Shown: positions 1-8,399 of the stretch, piece by piece
Layout of the letters: every line of letters starts with the position of its first letter
Numbering within the stretch: position 1 is the stretch's first letter
Assembly (NCBI GenBank): GCA_034430895.1
Contig: DAOUDW010000042.1
Coordinates: forward strand, 1-64,000
Length of the DNA: 64,000 nucleotides
Direction: 5' to 3'
From: WVZH01 sp034430895
GTDB taxonomy: Bacteria > Chloroflexota > Anaerolineae > Anaerolineales > E44-bin32
The notes under the pieces: generated by a model
What the model saw: only the letters and a program-made list of their open reading frames with translations
What the model was told of the DNA's origin: nothing
Databases searched by the model: none
Translations under genes and position numbers: made by a program

Positions 1-155
1 GCGCGGCGCACCTCAAGGCCAGCCTGATGGGCTCCTCCGTGCGCGTCATCCTGCAAGGCGGACAGCTGGTGCTGGGCACCTGGCAGGGGATCTTCTTCTG
101 CGAATTTGATGGTCCTCGAAATCGCAAGGTCCACGTGCAGATCACATCTGGATGA
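1..155 (+). CDS. YjbQ/UPF0047-family protein, C-terminal end (partial)
   Basis: The window opens inside a gene read in the frame starting at base 3 and stopping with TGA at 153-155. The fifty visible residues contain HLKASLMG and LGTWQGIFFCEFDGPRNR, which match the conserved C-terminal core of the YjbQ (UPF0047) family. Members of this family have been linked to secondary thiamine-phosphate synthase activity, but the in vivo role is unclear. The gene ends about 190 bases before the next one and appears to be transcribed separately. The N-terminal two thirds lie outside the window. Confidence 0.75.
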   Translation, partial: AAHLKASLMGSSVRVILQGGQLVLGTWQGIFFCEFDGPRNRKVHVQITSG

Positions 156-194
156 TCGATGGTGTGAAGGTCGGATTGCATTAGTTGAATGTTA

Positions 195-254
195 CGGGTA
201 CCCGAAACAAATCCAGGCATATTACAGGTTGGTAACAACATATTACGGTTGTTA
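195..254. promoter_or_regulatory. Inverted repeats upstream of the WD40 lipoprotein gene
   Basis: This intergenic stretch holds a perfect 10-base palindrome (195-204, CGGGTACCCG) and a perfect 7-base inverted repeat (TAACAAC at 233-239, GTTGTTA at 248-254, 8-base spacer). Neither is followed by a T-run, so they look more like operator half-sites than a terminator. No regulator can be assigned. Confidence 0.25.
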
Positions 255-348
255 AACCAGTTTGTAATCAACGCCAGGCAACCTTCCACTAAAATCTAAT
301 TGATGCTGTACAAATGATCGTAGATTTAAATGTAGGAGGAATATATTC

Positions 349-2421
349 GTGAAGAATCGTTATCGAATAATGCTCACAATAATTATGGTACTGCTTTCAA
401 GCTGCGGGAAACAAGATATTGTTCCATCACCTACAAATACCAAAATCGCGGCAATTTCAGATACCTCGATCATTCAATCCACGAGAACCGCAACCCCCAC
501 CTACCTGCCGATTACTCCGGCTGCGCAAGGAACCTCGCTGCCTGAATCCGGTGGGGCAATATCCGTGGATAATGCCCACCGGATGACGCTGCTTGCAAGT
601 TGGGGCAAAGGTATCCAGGGACACGTAGAGTACACGCCTGACGGAGTATATCTTGTCGTGGCTTCCACAACAGGTTTGTATTTCTACGATCCTGGTGATT
701 ATTCTCTGGTGCAATATATCGAAACCAATGACCCCGTCTATTACCTGGCCATCAGTCCGGATAGTCAGATCGTGGCGGCATTAATGTCCGGCAAATTGGA
801 CTTGTATCAGATTTCGGATTGGCGATTGGTCAATACGATACAGGTGAACGCCGCAGGTGTAGATTTCTCCCCAGACGGGAAAATGCTGGCCCTGGGTGTA
901 GGCTCGGAGAATCTTCAATTTCGCGATGCAGCAACGGGAGTGCTTTTAAATGAATTTGAGGGCATTAGAGGAGTGTGGGATGTAGCGTTCTCTCCTCGGA
1001 GTGATTTAATCGTAACCAGCGGGTTTTCTGCATCCATATGGTCTTTGGATGGAAAGATAACGGATATTGTTGGTCCATACAGCAGCGGTGGAAGTACACC
1101 CACCGTGTCATTCTCTCCCGATGGAGATCTCCTGGCTGTTGGTACTGATTATCGTATTCATATCTGGCGTGTGTTGGAGAATGGGCGCCTCACGATTTAC
1201 CGTGAAATCGACCTCAGTTCGTTCGAGTATGCAATGATTCAACAGGTTGCCATTTCTCCGGATGGCAACTTGATTGCCGCTGCATTGTCCAGGGGCGTTT
1301 ATATTTGGGATCTTCGAACAGGTGCCCGCATCTTTGAGGACGAACCTGAATACGGCTATACGTATGCCGCGGGTGTAGCCTGGTCGCATGACAGCAACAC
1401 CATCGCAGTTAATTCAAAAGAGAAGGGAGTGCAAATCTGGGATGTGGAGACGGGCGAAAGCGTGGCTTCTCTGATAAAGCACACCGGTTCGTTTTCCTCG
1501 CTGGCTTGGTCTCCGGATGGGCAGCGGTTGGCGGCTGGGGCCGAAGAAGGGACGGCATATCTTTTTAACGTTGACAATGGCGAGGTGATTCAGCGTTTTG
1601 AGTTATGGAGCGGTCTGAACAGCCTGGCGTATTCACCGAACGGTCAATATCTGGCTGTAGGATACGACAATGAGATTGTCCATTTATGGAACCTGGACGG
1701 AACGATTTTCAAGACCCTGGAAGGTTTCGGGTTCGGATCTACGGATGCCGCATTTTCCACCGATGGTGCGATATTCGCCGCCAGCCTGTGGGAAAACTGG
1801 CGAGAGCCAGAACACATCCGGCTTTGGGATACTCAGGATTGGAGTGTGGTAAAAGCCTTTGCCGTAGATGGCGTGGATGAGTACATGATCGAAGGCTTTG
1901 TGCTCGCTCCGGATCAAACAACGGGCGCGATTTGGTATGTGGATATGGTGGGCAAACACAGGGATTTCATTCGGATCGTTTCCATCACCTATGACGCAAT
2001 CATCACTACACTTAAGCCAATAAGCAATCAGGTTTGGTTGAGGCTCGATGCGATCGCCTATTCTCCGGATGGCACGCGGTTGGCTGCTTTGGCTTCCACA
2101 CATGATGATCCAGATCCACGCATTTTAGTATGGCAAACCAGCGATTGGACGCTTCTTTACGAGCAGTCCATCCATGCAGGTTCGAGGAAAGGTTTTTACT
2201 ATCAACCGCAGTACGCCGTTTCCTGGTCTCCGGACAGCACCTTGATTGCCGTAGGTTTGCGGGATGGAAGTGTTCAAATTCTGAACGCCGATGGGGGAGA
2301 GTTATTGACGACCTTGACCGGTCATGCTCTATGGACAACGGGGGTGGCTTTTTCTCCTGACGGTCGAATTCTGGCGTCCGTCTCCCTGGATGGGACGATC
2401 ATGCTGTGGGGGCTTCGATAA
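349..2421 (+). CDS. WD40-repeat lipoprotein
   Basis: A 690-residue exported beta-propeller protein. The N-terminus is a lipoprotein signal peptide (basic start, hydrophobic stretch, lipobox LLSSC with Cys19), followed by a Ser/Thr/Pro-rich linker to about residue 75. The rest is a run of WD40-type repeats carrying the recurrent SPDG turn and WD-like strand ends (for example IWDLRTG, IQIWDVETG-like segments, IMLWGLR at the C-terminus), enough for two propellers. The GTG start at 349 is chosen because an AGGAGG ribosome site lies at 334-339. Such proteins usually act as extracytoplasmic binding scaffolds, but no partner can be named. It stands alone, with no operon partner. Confidence 0.85.
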   Translation: MKNRYRIMLTIIMVLLSSCGKQDIVPSPTNTKIAAISDTSIIQSTRTATPTYLPITPAAQGTSLPESGGAISVDNAHRMTLLASWGKGIQGHVEYTPDGVYLVVASTTGLYFYDPGDYSLVQYIETNDPVYYLAISPDSQIVAALMSGKLDLYQISDWRLVNTIQVNAAGVDFSPDGKMLALGVGSENLQFRDAATGVLLNEFEGIRGVWDVAFSPRSDLIVTSGFSASIWSLDGKITDIVGPYSSGGSTPTVSFSPDGDLLAVGTDYRIHIWRVLENGRLTIYREIDLSSFEYAMIQQVAISPDGNLIAAALSRGVYIWDLRTGARIFEDEPEYGYTYAAGVAWSHDSNTIAVNSKEKGVQIWDVETGESVASLIKHTGSFSSLAWSPDGQRLAAGAEEGTAYLFNVDNGEVIQRFELWSGLNSLAYSPNGQYLAVGYDNEIVHLWNLDGTIFKTLEGFGFGSTDAAFSTDGAIFAASLWENWREPEHIRLWDTQDWSVVKAFAVDGVDEYMIEGFVLAPDQTTGAIWYVDMVGKHRDFIRIVSITYDAIITTLKPISNQVWLRLDAIAYSPDGTRLAALASTHDDPDPRILVWQTSDWTLLYEQSIHAGSRKGFYYQPQYAVSWSPDSTLIAVGLRDGSVQILNADGGELLTTLTGHALWTTGVAFSPDGRILASVSLDGTIMLWGLR

Positions 2422-2766
2422 GCAATCTGCATCACGATATCGCAGGAAGTGGAGGACGTCTATGCCGAAGTGGATTGAGAATTTCTGGTCAGAATCAACA
2501 GATGATTGAATGCGTTACCCTATAAAAAGTAAAGTAAATCGACATTAATATCCGAAAATACCGCCTTCGATAGAAAATATCTATACCCCTCGATTGAAAA
2601 ATTGAAAAACCAATTGTGACGGAATTCACTAACAGGTATGCCGAGTGGCGGGTAGACTGTGCATGGAATGTTATCCGCGTACAGCGGATGCACGATTGAT
2701 GTGCCCGCTGGTTTAAGGGATACGGCAATGTCAAAACGAATGACGTGCCGTTCATAGGAGGTCAAG
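2422..2766. other. Intergenic region before the Qmo/Hdr-like operon
   Basis: This stretch of 345 bases has no convincing gene. A 15-codon ORF (2462-2509) with a GGAGG-like site in front is visible, but it has no homology I recognise. Near the downstream end there is a hairpin with a 6-base stem (ATCCGC 2673-2678, GCGGAT 2684-2689). An alternative pairing of GTGCAT with ATGCAC would use the same 3' arm. The operon promoter must lie here, but I could not fix -35/-10 boxes with confidence. Confidence 0.4.
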
Positions 2767-3021
2767 ATGTCTGAAGGAAATTTGGATAACGTGGAAGTTG
2801 CCAAGGTCGTCGATGCACGCAGCAGCGCCTGCCCAGGTCCATTGCTCGAGGCCAAGAAAGCCATTGGCGCCGTGAAAGTGAATGAGATTCTGGAGATCTG
2901 GTCCGGGGATCCGAGCACCAAAGAGGATATCCCCCGCTGGGCTGCGAAAGTCGGACACGAATTTCTGGGCGTGTTAGATGCCGAGGGGTACGATCGTATT
3001 CTCGTCAAGCGATTGAAGTAA
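2767..3021 (+). CDS. TusA/SirA-like sulfur carrier protein
   Basis: An 84-residue protein with the TusA fold signature: VDARSSACPGPLLEAKKA, with the reactive cysteine at Cys22 in the CPxP motif. TusA proteins carry persulfide sulfur between sulfurtransferases and, in sulfur oxidisers or reducers, to Dsr or Hdr-like systems. The ATG at 2767 is preceded by TAGGAGGT at 2755-2762. The gene opens a tight + strand operon that goes on with an MvhD-like subunit, two HdrA-like flavoproteins, a QmoC-like membrane subunit and a DsrE-like protein. The context therefore suggests delivery of sulfane sulfur or redox signalling to the Hdr-like complex rather than tRNA thiolation. Confidence 0.85.
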   Translation: MSEGNLDNVEVAKVVDARSSACPGPLLEAKKAIGAVKVNEILEIWSGDPSTKEDIPRWAAKVGHEFLGVLDAEGYDRILVKRLK

Positions 3022-3032
3022 AGGTGTCCGCT

Positions 3033-3461
3033 ATGGAGACATCGACGAAGCCCAAGATCATGATCTTGGCATCTTTATCGGGCGGTTATGCCGGAGCGGA
3101 TTCGGTCGGACAGGCGCATCGGGATTACGCTGCGAATACGTATATCCTGCCTGTGCGATCACCGGCGATGTTTTCACCGGATTTTTACCTGCAAGCCTTC
3201 GAAGAAGGAATTGACGCCATCCTCGTGATGTACAGCGGCACCGACTGTCCCTATGAAGGGGCGGCGGATGTGACAGCGAAACGCATCAACGAAACCTATC
3301 CAATAATGAAGGAACGCGGTATCGACACGCGGCGTTTGAAGCTTGTGGCGATCTGCACGGTGTGCACCGATTCTTTCATGCGCGAAATCCAACGCATGAA
3401 CGATGTGCTTGCCGAAATCGGCCCCGTGGCGAGCGAAGTATCGAAACAACCGGTTCATTAA
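3033..3461 (+). CDS. MvhD/FlpD-like hydrogenase iron-sulfur subunit (split-off form)
   Basis: A 142-residue member of the MvhD/FlpD family, which passes electrons from a hydrogenase or other donor to HdrA. It has the segments GYAGADSVGQAHRDY, SGTDCPYEG and AICTVCTDSF. It lacks the N-terminal CxxC motif seen in the canonical MvhD encoded near 23 kb, so any cluster would rest on fewer cysteines. In sulfate reducers this domain is fused to the C-terminus of QmoB. Here it is a separate gene upstream of the HdrA-like genes. I prefer ATG 3033, since GGTG sits 6 bases upstream; a GTG at 3024 is possible. The gene follows the TusA-like gene closely. Confidence 0.75.
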   Translation: METSTKPKIMILASLSGGYAGADSVGQAHRDYAANTYILPVRSPAMFSPDFYLQAFEEGIDAILVMYSGTDCPYEGAADVTAKRINETYPIMKERGIDTRRLKLVAICTVCTDSFMREIQRMNDVLAEIGPVASEVSKQPVH

Positions 3462-3500
3462 TCCAGTTCAAATGATGCACGTGACGGAAAGGGTGTGAGT

Positions 3501-4844
3501 ATGGCCCGAGAAAAAATCAGCGTGGATGTGATGGTCGTCGGAGGTGGGATCGCGGGAATGCAAACGGCGCTAGACCTCGCCGACCAGGATTTTCAAGTTG
3601 CACTCGTCGAGAAGGAGCCCAGCATTGGCGGGAAAATGATCGCGTTAAGTAAAGTCTTCCCAACGCTGGACTGCTGCAGTTGTATCACTACCCCGAAGAT
3701 GTCTGCGGTGGCGCATCATGAGAACATCCACTTGATGACTTACACCGAAGTGCAGTCCATATCCAGGGATGCGGGACGGTTTCAAGCTCAGTTGACCAAG
3801 CATCCGCGTTATGTGGATGAGGACCTTTGCACCGGGTGCCGGCAGTGTGAGTACGCTTGTCCGATCGATTTGACGGCGGCTTTCGATCTGGGATACGGCG
3901 CGCACCGTGCGATCCGGGTTCCGTTCTCCACGGCGATTCCGCAGTACGCCGTCTTGGATATCGAACACTGTTTACTATGCGGGAAATGCGAGAAAGCCTG
4001 CCCCGTCTCGGCGATCGATTTCAGCCAGACCGATCAGTCGATCGAGTTGGATGCCGGTGCGATTGTGCTGGCCACCGGCTTCGAGATCACACCCCGTGAT
4101 GCCAAAGCGGAGTACGGCGGCGGAGAATTCCCCAATGTGATCGACGCCTTGTTCATGGAGCGTTTGCTCTCCCCGACGGGTCCTTACGGACACGTATTGC
4201 GGCCCGGCGACGGCAAGGAACCGGATTCGATTGGCTACGTGCAGTGTGCAGGTTCACGAGACTGTACATTGGGTGTGGAATACTGCTCTAGAATTTGCTG
4301 CATGTACGCCATCAAGCAAGCCCAGCTGCTTTCAGGCGCTTTGCCGCTGGCGGACATCACCATTTATTACATGGACATCCGCACTTTTGGCAAGGGATAC
4401 GAGCAGTTCTATAAAAACGCCGAAGCGATGGGCATCGAATTCATCAAAGGCAAGGTTTCCAAGATCACGCAGGATGAAGAACAGAATCCGATCGTGCACG
4501 TGGAAATGGTAGATATGACCCCACGTTTGCTTCAGAACACCCATGACCTGGTGGTGCTCTCTGTGGGCATGCTGCCCAAGTACGATCCTGCTTCGATCTA
4601 CGGCGTCACGACGGCGGATGATGGTTTCATTGAATCTCCATCAGCCAATATGACCCCCATGTTGACCAATCAGCCAGGTATTTTCGCCACAGGAGCGGCG
4701 ATAGGACCGATGGACATCGTCGACAGCATCATGATGGCGAGTGCTTGTGCGGTGGAAACCTCCGCCTACCTGCGCAGCAACGGAAAGAAACACACTTCCG
4801 CCTCCAAGAAGCAAAGTTCGAAAAAGGAAAAGCTCCATGCCTGA
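3501..4844 (+). CDS. QmoA/HdrA-like FAD iron-sulfur protein
   Basis: A 447-residue flavoprotein of the HdrA superfamily. It has an N-terminal FAD dinucleotide motif (GGGIAGMQ, about 14-21), the HdrA cysteine segment FPTLDCCSCITTPKM (about 53-67), two ferredoxin cluster motifs (CTGCRQCEYACP from 110, CLLCGKCEKACP from 157) and a second half of the FAD fold. It lacks the N-terminal extension and C-terminal ferredoxin domain of full HdrA, which gives it the size of QmoA from the quinone-interacting oxidoreductase. The ATG at 3501 follows a GGAAAGGGTG site; a GTG at 3495 is an alternative. Its end overlaps the next gene by 8 bases, indicating translational coupling. Confidence 0.8.
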   Translation: MAREKISVDVMVVGGGIAGMQTALDLADQDFQVALVEKEPSIGGKMIALSKVFPTLDCCSCITTPKMSAVAHHENIHLMTYTEVQSISRDAGRFQAQLTKHPRYVDEDLCTGCRQCEYACPIDLTAAFDLGYGAHRAIRVPFSTAIPQYAVLDIEHCLLCGKCEKACPVSAIDFSQTDQSIELDAGAIVLATGFEITPRDAKAEYGGGEFPNVIDALFMERLLSPTGPYGHVLRPGDGKEPDSIGYVQCAGSRDCTLGVEYCSRICCMYAIKQAQLLSGALPLADITIYYMDIRTFGKGYEQFYKNAEAMGIEFIKGKVSKITQDEEQNPIVHVEMVDMTPRLLQNTHDLVVLSVGMLPKYDPASIYGVTTADDGFIESPSANMTPMLTNQPGIFATGAAIGPMDIVDSIMMASACAVETSAYLRSNGKKHTSASKKQSSKKEKLHA

Positions 4845-6903
4845 GAAAACGGATACAGGACAGAAGCATATGACACCAGAATCCAAAGATGAAGAAATCC
4901 GAATCGGTGTGTACACCTGCTACTGCGGTGGAAATATCAGCGACGTCGTTGACTGCGAAGGGGTAGCCAAGTCACTTGCCGGGTTGCCCAACGTCGTGGT
5001 TTCCCGGACGAACATGTCCATGTGTTCCGACACGGGTCAGGCACTGATCGAAGAGGACATCCGCGAAAATGGAGTCAATCGCGTGGTCATCGGCGCTTGT
5101 GCGCCTTCGCTGCACGAATTGACCTTCCGAGGGACACTCGAACGTGCAGGATTGAATCCCTACCTTTATTACCACGTTGGTTTGCGGGAACAATCCAGCT
5201 GGGTTCATCATGACGATCCTGAGCACGCCACTGAGAAATCCATTCGTTTGATGGCCACCGGAATTGCCAAAGCACGTTTGCTCGATCCACTGCAGCCATT
5301 CCAGTTGGAAGCGAAACAGCATGCCCTAGTGATTGGGGGCGGCATAGCCGGTTTGCGCAGCGCAGTGGATATCGCCCGCAACGGCATTCAGGTCACGCTG
5401 ATCGAAAAAACACCGTTCCTGGGTGGGCATGTGGCGCAGCTCGAAAGCGTATTTCCCACTGGCGAACGGGCACGCGATCTATTGGATCAGGTGATTCGCG
5501 AAGCAACGGAACACGAGAACATCACCATTCTCACACAGGCCAGGCTGGTGCAGGCCAGCGGCTATGTGGGTGATTTTCAAGTTCAAGTGGTTCAGGATTC
5601 GCGCGGTGTTACCGATGAAAACGCGGACGCCGCCATGAGAGCCTGCGAGGACACGATCCCCGATTCGTTCAACTACGGCCTGACGGAACGGAAATTGATC
5701 TACCGAGCCTATCCCGGTTGCTACCCGTCCACGCCGGCCGTCGATTGGGAGAACTGCCAGGATGGGAAACTCGAGTTAAAACTCAACGGCAAATCATTGG
5801 TCTTGAAAAACGAACCGCGCACGATCGAACTCAACGTCGGTGCCGTCGTCGTGGGGACAGGTTTTGACCTGTATGAGCCCAGGACAGGCGAGTACGGCTA
5901 CGGGGCGTTGCCCGAAGTGATTACGCTGCCGCAGTTAATCCGGCACCTTTCGCTGCTCGAGCAGGGAGAGGAACTCACCTGGAATGGCCGTCCTGTGCGC
6001 GATATGGCGCTGATCCATTGTGTCGGCAGCCGTCAAGTGGAAGGCGTGCACGAAGCCCAGGCAGATGGCAATGTCAACAACTACTGCTCGCGTTATTGCT
6101 GTACAGCCTCGCTGCACATGCTCGATGAAATTCACGAACACTACCCGGATATCAACATCTTCGATCTTTATCAGGACATCCGCACGTACGGCCGCGGTCA
6201 TGAAGACTACTACCGTAAAACGCTGGAGAACATGGTGCGCTTTCTCCGTTACCGTGGAGAGGATACGCCCGCTGTGAAAGCAGCACCGGAAGGCGATACC
6301 CATCCTGTCTTGATCGAGATGACCGATTCACTCACCTGGGGTGAGATGCTCGAGATCCCGGTCGACCTCGTCGTTCTGGCGGTTGGCATGATGCCAAGCA
6401 AGGTCGACGATCTGGTGCAGATGTTAAAGATTTCGAAGGGAACCGATCGCTTCCTGTTGGAGGTACATCCCAAACTGCGGCCGGTCGAAACGGCTGTGCC
6501 GGGTGTGGTTTTAGCAGGAACGGCGCAGAGCCCGATGAATATCCAGGAAAGCTGCGCGGCGGCCAAAGCTGCAGCTGCGAAAGTTGCGGTTTTGCTGGGT
6601 AAAGGCAGCGTAGAGATTGAACCCTTCGTCGCAAAGGTCGATCCCGAGCGCTGCACGGGCAGCGGCAAATGCGTCGAGATTTGTGCCTACGAAGATGCCA
6701 TCGCGCTGGAAACATTCTCGGATAACGGGCGCGAGCGCAAGGTCGCTGTGGTAACACCTGCAAATTGTGCCGGCTGCGGCGCCTGCGTAAGTGTCTGTCC
6801 GGAAGGCGCAATCGACGTTCAGGGATGGACCTTGAAGCAGTATCAATCGATGGTGCAGGCGATCGGCGCCGAGTACAAGATGACGGAAGAGGTGGAAGCA
6901 TGA
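4837..6903 (+). CDS. QmoB/HdrA-like FAD iron-sulfur protein with altered clusters
   Basis: A 688-residue HdrA-type flavoprotein. The N-terminal HdrA domain (VYTCYCGGNISDVV, about 25-38) precedes the FAD motif VIGGGIAGLRSAVD. The usual FPTLDC cysteine segment is replaced by FPTGERARDLL. The inserted ferredoxin domain is largely lost, and the C-terminus has two ferredoxin motifs. The first reads CTGSGKCVEIC, with Ser609 where a cluster cysteine is expected; the second, CAGCGACVSVC, is intact. It likely pairs with the preceding QmoA-like protein as an electron-transfer or bifurcation module. The start at 4837 is supported by AAGGAAAA just upstream and overlap with the previous gene; ATG 4870 is an alternative. 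It overlaps the next gene by 4 bases. Confidence 0.78.
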   Translation: MPEKTDTGQKHMTPESKDEEIRIGVYTCYCGGNISDVVDCEGVAKSLAGLPNVVVSRTNMSMCSDTGQALIEEDIRENGVNRVVIGACAPSLHELTFRGTLERAGLNPYLYYHVGLREQSSWVHHDDPEHATEKSIRLMATGIAKARLLDPLQPFQLEAKQHALVIGGGIAGLRSAVDIARNGIQVTLIEKTPFLGGHVAQLESVFPTGERARDLLDQVIREATEHENITILTQARLVQASGYVGDFQVQVVQDSRGVTDENADAAMRACEDTIPDSFNYGLTERKLIYRAYPGCYPSTPAVDWENCQDGKLELKLNGKSLVLKNEPRTIELNVGAVVVGTGFDLYEPRTGEYGYGALPEVITLPQLIRHLSLLEQGEELTWNGRPVRDMALIHCVGSRQVEGVHEAQADGNVNNYCSRYCCTASLHMLDEIHEHYPDINIFDLYQDIRTYGRGHEDYYRKTLENMVRFLRYRGEDTPAVKAAPEGDTHPVLIEMTDSLTWGEMLEIPVDLVVLAVGMMPSKVDDLVQMLKISKGTDRFLLEVHPKLRPVETAVPGVVLAGTAQSPMNIQESCAAAKAAAAKVAVLLGKGSVEIEPFVAKVDPERCTGSGKCVEICAYEDAIALETFSDNGRERKVAVVTPANCAGCGACVSVCPEGAIDVQGWTLKQYQSMVQAIGAEYKMTEEVEA

Positions 6904-7196
6904 GCGATAAGGAAGATAAAAAAGCGCGCACGCAGATGTTGAAGGAACTGCGTGAAAAACATGAGGCAAGCGTGGAAGAGACACGCGAGCTGCTGAAAAG
7001 TCAACAGACTGTGCGGCGTGTAATCCAAAAAGCGATTGCAGATGAACCCAAGACCATTCCTCAAACCGCCGAAGAAACCGGTTTGCCGGCGACGGATGTA
7101 ATCTGGCATTTGATGGCCATGAAGAAATACGGATTGGTTGTTGAAAGCGAAATGCAGGGCGATTACTACACTTACCAATTGGCGAAGGAGTCTTAA
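6900..7196 (+). CDS. Small winged-helix-like protein of the Hdr operon
   Basis: A 98-residue protein whose first half is highly charged and probably helical (KEDKKARTQMLKELREKHEAS). The second half resembles a winged helix-turn-helix: TIPQTAEETGLPATDVIWHLMAMKKYGLV, followed by a short beta-hairpin wing. The start overlaps the previous stop codon in an ATGA, so it is translated with the oxidoreductase genes. It could be a local transcription regulator or a structural partner that uses the fold for protein contacts. I cannot tell which. No cysteine is present, so it carries no cluster of its own. Confidence 0.6.
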   Translation: MSDKEDKKARTQMLKELREKHEASVEETRELLKSQQTVRRVIQKAIADEPKTIPQTAEETGLPATDVIWHLMAMKKYGLVVESEMQGDYYTYQLAKES

Positions 7197-7198
7197 GC

Positions 7199-8365
7199 AT
7201 GAGTCAGCGCGTCGATCCAACGCTTCTTAAGGAACTCAAGCAGTACGGTGCCGTGGGAATCGAAAAATGCTTTAATTGTGGAAACTGCACGGCAATCTGT
7301 CCGTTAACAAGCGACGACCATCTTTTCCCACGTGATATGATCCGTTATGCACAATTGGGGTTGAAAGACCACTTGCTGCAGAGCACCGATCCATGGCTTT
7401 GTTATTACTGCGGCGACTGCACGCGCACTTGTCCGAAAGAAGCGGAACCCGCCGAAACGATGATGGCCGTGCGGCGCTGGCAAACGGCGAAATACGATAC
7501 ATCCGGGCACGGTGAAAAAATGTATACCTCTGAGCGAGAGGTCGGGAAGGCGATCTTGCGCTATTCACTGGTGCCGCTTGTGTTGTTGTTGATTTATCAC
7601 ATCATCTATTACATCGTGACAGGGTCTTCCAATATCATTACCGACCAGGTGGTTTTGAATAAGTTTGCTCCTGTGATGTTGGTTTGGGCCTTCGTGCTCT
7701 TCCACTTCGCCCAGTTGGGACTTCGTCTTTTCCGCAACGCAGCCAACATGTTCCGGCATGTCATGCGCATGGACGATGAGGACCAGCTGAAAATACCTAT
7801 TGGGATTTACATCCAGGAATTGAAGAATTTTGTCCTCCATGTCTTAACCCAAAAACGCTGGCTCGATTGCGGTGAAGATCGAAGCCGCTGGTTGAAGCAC
7901 TTGATCTTGATCAGTGGATATGCCTTGATGCTGATGTTGGTCGTCGGATTGTTGTGGTGGTTCCAGACGGATGAACTCTATCCTATTTATCATCCGCAGC
8001 GTTGGGTGGGCTATCTGGCAACGATATTCCTGCTCTTCGCTTCAGGAGAAGCCTTGATCGGGCGGATACGCAAGGGTGAAGAAATTCACCGTTTTTCACA
8101 CCCGACGGATTGGCTTTTCCCCAGCTTTATTTTTGTGGGCGCCGTGACCGGTATATTGGTGAATATCTTCCGCTATTTGTACTTGCCCTGGCCGACCTAT
8201 ATCATCTACACCATCCATGTCATGGCTATGATGGCGATGTTGGATACGGAAGTAGGTATCGGCAAGTGGACGCATCTGATTTATCGACCGCTTGCCATGT
8301 ATCTCGAAGCGGTGAAAGCCCGGGCAGCCGAACTACCCAGTCCGGCCGCAGCTCCGGCAGCTTGA
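7199..8365 (+). CDS. QmoC-like HdrC-HdrE fusion, membrane quinone-linked subunit
   Basis: A 388-residue fusion of an HdrC-like domain with two [4Fe-4S] motifs (Cys24/27/30/34 and Cys68/71/74/78) to a membrane cytochrome b-like domain. The membrane part starts near residue 113 and has about six hydrophobic segments with histidines suited to haem ligation. This is the architecture of QmoC, which passes electrons between the soluble Hdr-like flavoproteins and menaquinone. AAGGAG precedes the ATG at 7199. Together with the two HdrA-like genes it completes a QmoABC-like set. No aprAB or dsrAB gene is visible in the window, so a sulfate-reducing role is not shown. Confidence 0.85.
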   Translation: MSQRVDPTLLKELKQYGAVGIEKCFNCGNCTAICPLTSDDHLFPRDMIRYAQLGLKDHLLQSTDPWLCYYCGDCTRTCPKEAEPAETMMAVRRWQTAKYDTSGHGEKMYTSEREVGKAILRYSLVPLVLLLIYHIIYYIVTGSSNIITDQVVLNKFAPVMLVWAFVLFHFAQLGLRLFRNAANMFRHVMRMDDEDQLKIPIGIYIQELKNFVLHVLTQKRWLDCGEDRSRWLKHLILISGYALMLMLVVGLLWWFQTDELYPIYHPQRWVGYLATIFLLFASGEALIGRIRKGEEIHRFSHPTDWLFPSFIFVGAVTGILVNIFRYLYLPWPTYIIYTIHVMAMMAMLDTEVGIGKWTHLIYRPLAMYLEAVKARAAELPSPAAAPAA

Positions 8366-8399
8366 ACCGAGAGTAAAAAAATCGATCAGGAGGTTATCA

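Noticed and set aside
2462..2509. A 15-codon ORF with a GGAGG-like site after the WD40 gene
   Set aside because: Too short and without recognisable sequence; it could be a leader peptide, but nothing else supports it.
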